DNA of 64,000 nucleotides from Vandiemenella viatica (taxonomy: Eukaryota > Arthropoda > Insecta > Orthoptera > Morabidae): contig CM061920.1 in assembly GCA_031002005.1 (NCBI GenBank), positions 114,318,095-114,382,094 on the forward strand, read 5' to 3'. A model generated the notes under the pieces. It was not told where the DNA came from. It made no database searches and saw only the letters and a program-made list of their open reading frames with translations. Within the stretch, counting starts at the first letter, position 1; each line of letters opens with the position of its first letter. A program made the position numbers and the translations under genes. Shown here one piece after another: positions 55,251 through 64,000 of this stretch.

Positions 55251-56390
55251 TTTGTTTGCCGGAACCATTCGCACTAGATATCCCCAGCAGTAAAATATTC
55301 TATAAATCGATTATGATGGACATAGATGTACAGTAATTGTTGACTTGAAAGCATTTTCTTGCATTCATTTCCACGGTGAAAACTTATCATACGAATCATT
55401 TTAAAGTGTATTCATTATATCCGGAAAAAGTTATTTTAGGAGATAATTTGGTTTGTGGACGTTTTGAAACACGCAATTAGGAAAGATAGAATTTATGGTT
55501 AGAAATAACTTTGAACTGAGTAAAGCTACAGCTGAACTTTTATCACCAGCTATAATCAGCACTGTTCCAAATATTTTTATAGTAAAATTTACCAATTTGG
55601 CAAAGTTTAATTAGTGGTTTTAATTAAGAGAAAAAAAATAACTTTTTAACTAAAAGGAATACAATTGAGAAATTGAGAAATTTATATCAGTAAATTAAGA
55701 GGATCACGAATATATAATGGTTTAGGTAAAAAGTTTAAGCATTTGTCAGATAATTAAGATTTGGAAGATAGATTATCGTTAATTGTTGTTGGAGCGCGTA
55801 AAATCGCACCTAACCTGTGTCATAAGAGACTTTAGCATTAATCTTATAGAGACCCTTTTAAATGCTAAATTAAAATAAAACAGGTAGAATAAGATCACTG
55901 AAAACCCTGGTATAAATTTCAAGTACATTTGGAGATATTAATTAATGAAAAAAGTTACTGACATCACAGGCCTTGGGAAGCTTATAAAAGTCCATGCAGC
56001 CATGATGAATTTGGTCATCCATTCTACAGAAATCAAACAGTCAACTTTGTATCAGCAGAGTGAACCACTCCATGCGATAACATGCCATAGTCATATACTC
56101 ACTAAGGCTAGGGTGACTTAGTGAGTTTGTCTTCTTGTATGAATATGCTTAACCTGTCATTCTTCTATGGAACTGTCGTCTGATGTCTTATCCACGATTC
56201 TGGTACCGATAATGTATGAGTGAACTTAATTTCAAGAGTATAAGTATTGTGTGATTTAAAAACTGTGTCAAGAGAACTTAATTAATCATACCCTTTGTAT
56301 TTGGGGTTTATAATATGAATGAATATGTGGTGGCTGTTTTATTATATATTAAAAGTACCAGAAGGCCACACAGGTCAAGAACTTAATTGT
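55251..56390 (+). repeat. LTR-like dispersed repeat, copy 2
   Basis: Same orientation and order of blocks as 41690-42840. It has GCTTATAAAAGTCC (55980-55993), a TATA box with TCATCCATTC about 35 bases further on, as expected of an LTR promoter. No coding part. Family X sequence starts about 40 bases after it. Confidence 0.6.
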
Positions 56391-56431
56391 TCACAGTTTA
56401 GGCAGAGAGTTACAGCCCTCTTTCAACATTT

Positions 56432-57090
56432 TGGCATGACATATACTTTTTACAATAAGAGGTGACCATCTTAACTGGGCAGGACACATTGGACAGGTAG
56501 TAGGAAACGGTTTCAAAATTCTACATTTGTTGGAGCGAGTGATGAGGGGATGTATGAGAGAAGTAAAGGAAAGGAATGGGTTACAAAACTTTGGCCAGAC
56601 CATTACATGAATATGGTAGTGTAAATGGGACTAACATTTTGAGTATCAAATACAGGAGTTGGAAAGGGTGCAAAAAAGGGCTGCTAGATTTGTTTCTGGA
56701 AATTACCGCAGAATGCAATCAGTAACAGATATTATAAAAGAGGTGGAATGGGATTCATTGGAAGACAGGTCATGGGAGTGTACAAGGCATATATTGGTGA
56801 TGAGGCATGGAAAGATATAGGTGTAACAATGAAAAGTAATGCATGGAAGGAAAAAGATGACCTTGACGACAAGCTTGCACTCAATTTCAGGCACTAGGGT
56901 GTTGGAAGATTATCTTTTTTAGGTAAGGGTGTCGGCAATTGGAATAAGTTATTAAGAGAAATGATGAATAATTTACTAAATGTGTTGAAATTTGTAGATG
57001 GCAAATGTAGGTGGCTGCAGGAAAGGGGGAAGATTGGTATATAGGGATATTGCCACCAAAGCTTGCACTCCATTGCAATTAAATGAAAAC
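56432..57090 (+). pseudogene. LINE family X, thumb to 3' end (X10)
   Basis: HLNWAGHIGQVVGNGFKILH, then LERVMRGCMREVKE; then YQIQELERVQKRAARFVSGN and IIKEVEWDSLEDR, in three frames, followed by a decayed C-terminus and the trailer ATATTGCCACCAAAGCTTGC with CATTGCAATTAAATG. Confidence 0.87.
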
Positions 57091-57654
57091 TACATAGTAA
57101 AAAACTAGACAACCAGCAAGATGATCCAACACCCAGCATAAACTGTCATTAGCAGTTATCAAAGAGTACAAGTACTACAACCATCCACAAATCTGCAATA
57201 AGGAATGTCGGATGAAACAATGCAAATTTCAGGCCTCCATGTATTATTACAGATTTCCTGAATATGTTGGGACTGATACCAAGACACCATTTTGAGTGTG
57301 GGAAGAGTGGAGAACAATTTCTTCAAGGCTGTTGCTGCATGTATCACACGAATAGTGAGTATACCGCATTACCAATCAGGATACTTCAAATGAACAACAG
57401 CCACAGATGTTGATGAATGCTAATGGAGGTAACAGACTCTTTGATGACGGAAGGGGGATCGAACCATAACCAATGGCACCATTGAATTGCAACAGATCTG
57501 ATCGGAATGAGAGACTAAAAATCTTGCTGACCTGGTTTTTGACCAAACTGGTGAAACAACAGGAGAGACTTCATAAGATAAGCAACTTTAAACTCTGAAC
57601 TGCTTTATTAAGCTCCAGTTTTTTGGCAAAAATCACGACTTCTACTTCATTACG
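57091..57654. other. No gene seen
   Basis: A patch near 57400-57520 (GATGACGGAAGGGGGATCGAACC) contains a B-box-like GATCGAACC, but no A-box is found at the right distance, so a SINE cannot be claimed. Confidence 0.4.
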
Positions 57655-57850
57655 CCTTATCTAAATCTAATTGTGGGTGGTAGATGGTGCTTTGTACCAA
57701 AACTAACTCTGTGCATTCCAATTGCAAATAGCATGAGAGAAGAAAGAATTGTTATTAGCATCCATATGACATCTAATTTCTCTAGTCATCTCCTGCCATT
57801 GCTACCCAAATAGCTCGTTGGAAGCAATATTTTGTAACACTCATAAATGA
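57655..57850 (-). mobile_element. LINE family V-like 3' end fragment (V2)
   Basis: It parallels 48650-48830: GTGGGTGGTAGATGGTGCTT against GTGGGTGGCAGAGGGTGCTA, CATTCCAATTGCAAATAGCA, TCTAATTTCTCTAGTCATCT and ACCCAAATAGCTCGTTGGAA. It contains the last codons and 3' UTR only and is more decayed than LINE V. Confidence 0.8.
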
Positions 57851-57859
57851 AAGGTGGAA

Positions 57860-58800
57860 AAAGTAATGGGGACGATGTTGACAAGATGTTGATTTATAAT
57901 AATTGTAACATTCTTTGTGATGAAGGGAATTCAGATAATAAACCAGTAGTAAGTGTTTTCACTAAAAACATCACATAGTAATGATGAAGTACGCTTGAAA
58001 TTGAGGTTGAATCTTCTTGTACAAATAGCGGTCAAATTGAAAGTTTGTTTGTACCTATGATAGAGTATATGACTATATAAAATTCTTCACTTACTACAGA
58101 TGAAGGCAGGGGTGTATAACAAACAAGAAAATATGAACACACATTAAATATTTATATTTAAAACCTTATTCATGTACATATGACTGTCATTTGGACAGGA
58201 GAGATGTGCACACATGACAGACTACCAAATGAATCCATGTGGTAGGCCGTGGTGTGTATACACTCCTCCTTGACAAATGGCGCAGTAAAATGCACATCAA
58301 TATGATTTTAAACTGGGAGGGGACTGGGAAAAGGAATTCAGCCATGGCCTTTTTGAAGGAAGCATCCCGGCATTCACCTGGATTGATTTGGGGGAACCAT
58401 GGAAAACCCAAATCTGGATGCCCATATGTGAACAGAACTTTCCTTGTCATCACTATCCTATATCTAATTCTGACAGTGTGGAGGGTAAAGTCAATATTAA
58501 ATAAGGTTATGTAACAGATTTTTTAAATAATCATGACAGTGACAAAAATACAGATGAATAGGTGAAAATTAATGAGTTGTGATATTAGAAGTGAAAAATT
58601 AATATCAAGGAGTGTGCCTGAGGCATTCACTATGTGTTGTAAAAATAGAAATGGAAGTTGTGCTCAAATAGATGAGTTCAAGCAGAATGGAAGCAGTACC
58701 AAGATTCCTATTAGAATAAACGTATTTCCAATGAAAGAATTAAACAAAGTAAAACAGAAGGTATCTGAAGTGAGTAAGGAGGGTACTTTCATGTTTTAAA
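57860..58800 (+). pseudogene. Decayed coding-like stretch, family unknown, interrupted by a SINE
   Basis: Near 57880-57965 one frame reads YNNCNILCDEGNSDNKPVVS, then VFTKNIT before stops. It goes on with EIEVESSCTNSGQIESLFVP. After the SINE, 58572-58799 reads MSCDIRSEKLISRSVPEAFT, MCCKNRNGSCAQIDEFKQNG, IPIRINVFPMKELNKVKQKV. The amino-acid make-up (Ser, Asn, Glu, Cys) is alike on both sides and unlike random AT-rich frames. No family is recognised. It could be an old processed copy of a gene or an unknown element. Confidence 0.3.
58225..58445 (-). repeat. tRNA-derived SINE, family A, 5'-truncated (A3)
   Basis: The complement has CATCCAGATTTGGG, then CCATGGTTCCCCC, ATGCTTCCTTCAAAAAGGCC, ATGGCTGAATTCC and CAGTCCCCTCCCAG, the body of family A in the same order as 43660-43760. 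The tRNA-like head is missing. Its position inside the coding-like stretch 57860-58800 shows it came later. Confidence 0.85.
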
Positions 58801-59884
58801 AAACTTTAAATCTGAATTTAAATAAAGGAAATTAAATTAATACATATGAACAGAAATTTTTAACAAAGTTTTTGTCTAAAATTGGGGAAATGTGAATGTG
58901 AGTTGGTTTTTATGAGTCTTAGGTATCTCAAAGAATGTGATTGAGATTTCTAAAGTAACTAATTGTTGTGTATTTTTAATTTGACAAGAAAGAAAAAAAG
59001 ATGGTGCTGAAATTGTGTTCTTTCAAGAAGATGGACAGGAATTACGGAAGGAATAATTGGTTCTCTTTTTTATGTGAAGTTAAATTGATAAAATATACGT
59101 TCTATGGTAAAGGAATATGATGTTGAGAAGTGAGATGTAGTTAATAAACGACTGGGGACATAGAAGCTGAAGACATATTTGGTGGAATAAGGTACAGTTT
59201 GGCTATACTGAACATCTTTTAGAATTGTGGAAATGAATTACTGGTGTTAGAAGATTTGTTGATGTGCTGGATGTGGTGTTGTAGAGGACATATTTTAATT
59301 ATTTCATATTGTTTATTTGGCTTTGCAAAGTTTGAGCCTCAGTGGCATATGTGCAATAAAATGCTGGTTCAACTGAGTAGAAACTACCATTCGTTAGCTC
59401 AGAAACTTTGCCGACACATGGCTGAAATTGCACATGCGGCTGAGTTCACCTTGTAGTGAACAGCTAGTAATCTTTCTCACTTGTATCTGATCTACAGAAT
59501 CAGCATGCACTTCCTCAGATTGTCTATTGATTGATCGCCACTAGTAGTACCCACTGATTCTTGTTGAACTATCTGTCATAGAACACTTTCTATTGCAGAA
59601 ACTTAGCTGTGTAGCTGAACCATTAGTATGTTGTAATAAACATGGACTAGTAGTGGCATCAGTATTTCATTCAACTAGAGCATTAGAAACTTATATGATT
59701 CTTTGATCACTTGCAGCCAAAATATAGGTGTCAATTAGCAGAAGAAGAGTTGAAGGTATGAGAAAGAAGAATGCTTTTCAAGTAATAGAAAAGCATTAAG
59801 AAAATGAGTAAGTACAGCATACCTACCACAGCCATCTGACAAATAAAGGTACTACAGTGTCTTAAATGTGAGAAATGGAACAAA
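58801..59884. other. Mostly non-coding; one possible terminal exon
   Basis: At 59331-59456 an open frame FEPQWHMCNKMLVQLSRNYH, then SLAQKLCRHMAEIAHAAEFTL stop, follows a T-rich tract ending AAAG. It reads like protein, but no family is recognised. Confidence 0.3.
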
Positions 59885-61860
59885 CATTTTATTTCATTTT
59901 ATTTAGTCCCATGGATCATTTACATACAATACATTGTATAATGAATTGGGACAAATCAAAGATATATTAGTTCTATATTACCAAGCTTAACAATTTAATG
60001 CCTTTTGTTAACTATAATGCTATTTACTCTCTACTTATACATATTTATGTCAGTGTCAGTGTCAGTCACTTATTTTTAATACATTTGTTTTATAGATTTA
60101 CTTTTTTTTAGCTTATTTTATATGTCTCTGACATGTGCTAAGATATGTAATAAACTTATACACTGTGAATACCAAAAAAAAAAATATTCACTTCATTCTT
60201 TCCCTTGTTCCATCATTTAAATATACTTTGATTGAGTAAAATGCTTTATCACACAAATACTCTTTATGCTTGAACTGTTTTCTTTTGTTGCTGATTAATC
60301 TTAAATCAGTAGGAAGCTTTTTGAATAATTGGGCTCCAGAATAGGAATTACATTTTTCAAGTATTTTTCGTGAAGTGTACTTATAAATTGAAATCAGTTT
60401 TATTACCTGTTTCATACTCATGTACTTGTCCATTCTTTTAACATACATTCTTAGTGACTAAAAGCAATATAGTCTAATATATGTATATACAAGGGAATGT
60501 TAAAATCTACAAAACATTTTTTACATGAAACAATTCTTTTTTTTTAGTATTGTTATAATTATATGTTTCTGAAATTTTAATTTTCCAATCATATTATTCT
60601 CTGTTGGCCTTCCACACACTGAGATACCAATTTAAATTGACTTTCAAAAAAAGAGAAATAGATGGTCATCTGAGTATCTCTAGTGAAGAATTCTCAGAGG
60701 TAGCTGACCATAAATACAATAGGGGTTAGTTTCTTACAGCATTTATTAACTTGATTTTTCCAATTCATGAAATTGTCAATTTGAATCCCTAGCAAGTTAG
60801 CTGTTTGTTTCTCACATATTTGCTCACTGCTTATGTTTAAATTTAGAGAGTACTTTTTTATTTTGAAATGAGATGAGTTTTGTTTAAGTTAATTATAAGA
60901 TATTTATCTTCCAACCATATTGCTAATTTTTGGAAGAACAGTTTAAGGTTTGTCTCCAGATTCCATAGATTGATATTTGACATCTTCACAGTTGCATCAT
61001 CTATATAATGTACTATTTTGTCCTTCACTCCTTTTGGTTTTGGCAGATGATTTATATATAGAATGAACAACAAAGGCCCCAGCACCGAGCCCTGTGATCA
61101 GATTTTATAGTGAGCACATTGGACATTACATTATTAAAATCTGTGTTGCTTTTTATAACCATCAATTGTTTTCTATTTGACAGATATGACCTAATCCATT
61201 CATAAGACTTATCCCTTATTCCACATTTATCTAATTTGTTGAGTAGCCTCTGATTATTGACTATGTGAAAGGCTTTTGATAGATCCATAAGCACTGCTGT
61301 TGTGTACCATCCACCATCCAAGGATTTTTTTTTCAACAAATCTATAAATGTTGTAACTGCTGTTTCTCTAGACATGTGCTTCATAAGCTCATGCTGAGCA
61401 TCTGTAATTATGCTGTGCTTATTAAGGAAGTCAATAAGCCTCTGTTACACTACTTTCTAAAAAAAATTGATGTACCAGAGATTAGTGACAACGATCTATA
61501 ATTGTTTCAATCTGATCTTTCCCCTTTCTTGAATACGGGAGTAACTATAGAAACCTTTAGAGACACTGGAAATGTTCCACTTGTAAATTAATGATTTATT
61601 ATGTGTACTACAGGTTGTAAGAAATTACTACTGCATACTTTTATAATCATACTGGATATCTCATCAGTCCCTGTATATGACCTAAAAGCTAGCACTGGAG
61701 TTAGTGCAAAACTTTCTGTCTCAACTATGACCGTGGATAGCCATGGATAGTTTCAGCTCTTGCTTTGCTATATTAAATTGGTCGTCACTTAGCTTGATAA
61801 AACCCAAAACTAAAGAAAGGTTATAGATAATAATGTTCACAAGTCTATTGCTGGTAAATA
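59885..61860 (-). pseudogene. LINE family Y-like polymerase with 3' end (Y3)
   Basis: On the complement: IVTPVFKKGKDQ-like block near 61520, MKHMSRETAVTTFIDLLKKK, VLMDLSKAFHIVNNQRLLNK (61384-61052; AFD has become AFH), SYEWIRSYLSNRKQ, MLGPLLFILYINHLPKP and HYIDDATVKM (61085-60858; FADD box as YIDD), then YKYTSRKILEKCN, AQLFKKLPTDLRL and the end KHKEYLCDKAFYSIKVYLND (60448-60188). The 3' UTR ends in ATAAAATGAAATAAAATG at 59885. Frameshifts and the lost catalytic residue mean it is inactive. Confidence 0.85.
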
Positions 61861-62069
61861 CTCAGTATATTCTTCAAAGTTTAGCAAAGTAAAAAACTGA
61901 ACTGGCATCAGACATTTTTTCCAAAGATAAAATTGCAAATTCAATTAACCAATTCGAGCCAGACCAAATCCCATTGTTCAACTAACTATCACATGAAAAC
62001 ACATCCAAGTTTGATGTAAGAATGAAGACTTTCCCAGCGTATGACTGCAAAGTAGTCTTCACGAGTGTA
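61861..62069. other. No feature recognised
   Basis: Short stretch without coding signal between LINE Y3 and the hairpin motif. Confidence 0.4.
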
Positions 62070-62135
62070 CCGCCGGATTGTGTCGTGGAAACATGATATT
62101 TCGACGGCTAGCTCCGCCGTTTTCTTCAGGTGTAG
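62070..62135 (-). ncRNA. Hammerhead-like motif (possible Penelope-type terminal repeat)
   Basis: The complement reads CCTGAAGAAAACGGC, loop GGAGCTA, then GCCGTCGAAATATC. CTGAAGA fits the CUGANGA core, ACGGC/GCCGT is a perfect 5-bp stem II and GAAA follows it. This order (CUGANGA, stem II, GAAA) is that of hammerhead ribozymes, which are known from terminal repeats of Penelope-like elements. A convincing stem III with a cleavable NUH and a closing stem I were not established, so self-cleavage is not claimed. Confidence 0.4.
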
Positions 62136-63600
62136 AGACATACTCACTGGTCGGCTGACCCACAGATACTGAGATGGTTCCAGTGCCGCACTTCCTTATA
62201 AACATGTCCACGTCCAGAAGCTGCGTGGCAATCCAAGTTCGTCACACACTTTTACAGTTCGAGTCATTTGTCGACAACCGACACTTAAGTTACGCCAGCA
62301 CACCACATGGCATAAAAAGCTGTTTTAAAATTACATAGAAATGCTCTAGCTGAATTTAAAATAATAAGCGAGCCTACATAGCGCAAAAATGAGCATGGTT
62401 ACGCTCTCACTGAACCCGACCGACTGAGAGAGCATTGGGCGACGGATTGAGGACGAGGAAAATTCTGGCCTAATATTTATAGAAACAGGCCATGGGAATA
62501 TCGGACGTCCATGTTTCTCATGAGAATATACTAGAAAACTAATCAGATATCAAATTTCACGCCTGTAAGCTTGCATCAAATATCTGACCTTGATGGCTAA
62601 AAATGTACATATCATTAAGAAATTTTGAAAGTTGCTAGATCTTCTAAAAACCGTTAATTTTTATCCTTATGAAAAATTTTGTAGGTTCGATAGTTTCTCT
62701 GTAAAAAAAAAGAAAAAAGAAAAATGCAATTTTCAAGACCTGTTAAAAGCAGTTACTAAATTGAAACAACTTATACTTTACTGTTAATTATCTTCTATTT
62801 TATCGTATATCAAATAAAGCATATTTACTATTATCAAAAGGATGAAATAAAATTCGCAAACCAAAAATGGAATCTGACTAATTAATACTTCTGAGGATAT
62901 TAAAGCTATCGATCTGAAAGTAGCTTTAAACAATTCTATGTACATCAAAAATGATTACTGAACAAATTTAAAGGCACTACCTGCCTTCTTTGTTCTATTA
63001 TGAATTTTTATAAATATCACTCCAGGTGAATACTTAAGAATGTTGCAATAGAGAATACTATCTCAAAACTGTAAAATTCTGATTTCTAGCTTGAGTTAAC
63101 ATAGTGACTGGCTTTAAAAATGACAAACTATTCTATTCAGCCAAACTTGTGGTTCTAAGAGTAAATTTTGTCACACGGTTACAAAATTTTTAGGTTACCT
63201 GACACCTATATATGTTTTTGTTTTTAATGACTTTATAATTTTTCTGTAGTTGCACTAAGGAATACTGAATCTATGTTCACCTTAATGCCTTTTTGACTTG
63301 TTACTGTGACTATTAGTCAGTTTTTCTGCTATCTATTAATATAATAAGCAAGCTGTCATGTATGACGCCACCTGTCATGGCATGATGTTAATCTATGATG
63401 TCATGCTTCGCGTCATTATTCTTGGTAATGGACATTATTTAATGATATTTCCAAGCATCTGCGAATAAATTAACTGACAGGACACTGAAATAAAAGTCCT
63501 CATCACATGTATTAAAAAAGAAAGGTGTTAGAACCTGTGAAGATTTGGGATCAAGTTTATTTCACGATGCATGATTACACTGACATGAGATACAGGGAAT
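62136..63600. other. No gene seen
   Basis: GC-richer up to about 62500, with a local palindrome (GCTCTCACTG...GAGAGAGC, about 62403-62433), then AT-rich. No coding domain. Confidence 0.4.
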
Positions 63601-63619
63601 GTGCTAATTCCCATGTGAT

Positions 63620-63695
63620 TAAGCTTTGGTTTTCTATCAGCAATATTAGCAGAGATTGTGGTTACGCTGAAATGCAGCCTGAACCAAGTTGTCAA
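63620..63695 (+). repeat. Copy of the short module found three times in the Helitron
   Basis: AATATTAGCAGAGATTGTGG, then TTAC.CTGAAATGCAGCCTG and AACCAA, matches the modules at 7797-7850, 8150-8207 (inverted) and 8596-8668. The match to the last extends to the left (AAGCTTTGGTTTTCTA against AAGCTTTGATTTTCTA). Confidence 0.75.
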
Positions 63696-63887
63696 CTGAA
63701 GCTTTTTGCTACAGCACAAGGGACAATAAATTACAATGAGCTTTATTTTATAACAATTCTATTTAGTTAAGCAACTGCAGAGAAATAAATTACTATAACA
63801 CTCATTTAAAAATGTCATATTTGACGGGCTTTTGGGCTAGTATGCATGCAATTTTTGTCTAGAATCTTCTACTATATCCTCATTTAA

Positions 63888-64000
63888 TATAATTTAATTG
63901 CAATGGAGGACACGCTCCGGTGGCAATTTCCCTACACACCCAACTTTATCCTATCTTGCACCCACCTACATTTGCCATCTGCAAATTTTAACTTTGAGTT
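63888..64000 (-). mobile_element. LINE family X, 3' end, cut by the window edge (X11)
   Basis: The complement ends TTGCAATTAAATTATATTAA, preceded by AAATTGCCACCGGAGCG. The visible part covers the 3' UTR (TTTGCAGATGGCAAATGTAG) and runs off the window at 64000, so its coding part may lie beyond. Confidence 0.85.

Noticed and set aside
57400..57520. SINE with B-box GATCGAACC
   Set aside because: No A-box at the right distance and no match to families A or B.
58187..58514. Two overlapping ORFs of about 90 codons
   Set aside because: They are the two strands of SINE A3.

Overview
The window is AT-rich, intron- and repeat-dominated nuclear DNA of an arthropod, most likely an insect with a large genome. 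This rests on the mobile-element set: a CR1/L2-like LINE whose 3' end (CTACATCTATACTCTGCAAA type) is common in arthropods, insect-type Helitron ends, mariner, tRNA-derived SINEs and an errantivirus-like LTR element with an env gene. No bacterial operons, Shine-Dalgarno sites or CRISPR arrays are present. The species cannot be named from this sequence.

Only one segment looks like a conserved cellular gene: a 142-bp exon on the minus strand (12826-12967) encoding part of a flavin-containing amine oxidase (MAO/PAO family), with a long polypyrimidine tract and AG acceptor. No sister exon was recognised, so most of the window may be intron or flank of that gene.

Layout: 0.6-6.8 kb, SINE and LINE fragments, including one LINE (Y1) inside another (X2). 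6858-10919, a Helitron with both termini, decayed in its centre, carrying a SINE next to its 3' hairpin. 13187-24562, an errantivirus-like LTR retrotransposon (gag, broken protease, pol deleted, env) with a LINE inside its protease region and, inside that LINE, a 3.6-kb foldback/tandem-array element: three levels of nesting. 27.8-34.6 kb, Jockey/R1-like and X-family LINE pieces and a mariner deletion derivative. 35.2-38.1 kb, a 100-bp hAT-like MITE and an inverted-repeat structure with a hammerhead-like motif. 39.1-46.2 kb, a LINE with a readable RT (Y2), X-family pieces interrupted by an LTR-like repeat and a SINE. 48.6-54.65 kb, a nearly complete minus-strand CR1/L2-like LINE with an esterase-type ORF1, a full endonuclease-RT and an upstream tandem array of about 17 monomers of about 113 bp that looks like its promoter. 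55.2-64 kb, a second LTR-like copy, more LINE pieces and a decayed coding-like stretch.

One LINE family (called X here) accounts for at least twelve fragments and hosts four of the nested insertions. The strongest candidates for something new are the monomer array on the CR1/L2-like LINE, the foldback element with its monomer-to-dimer array, and the modular repeats inside the Helitron.
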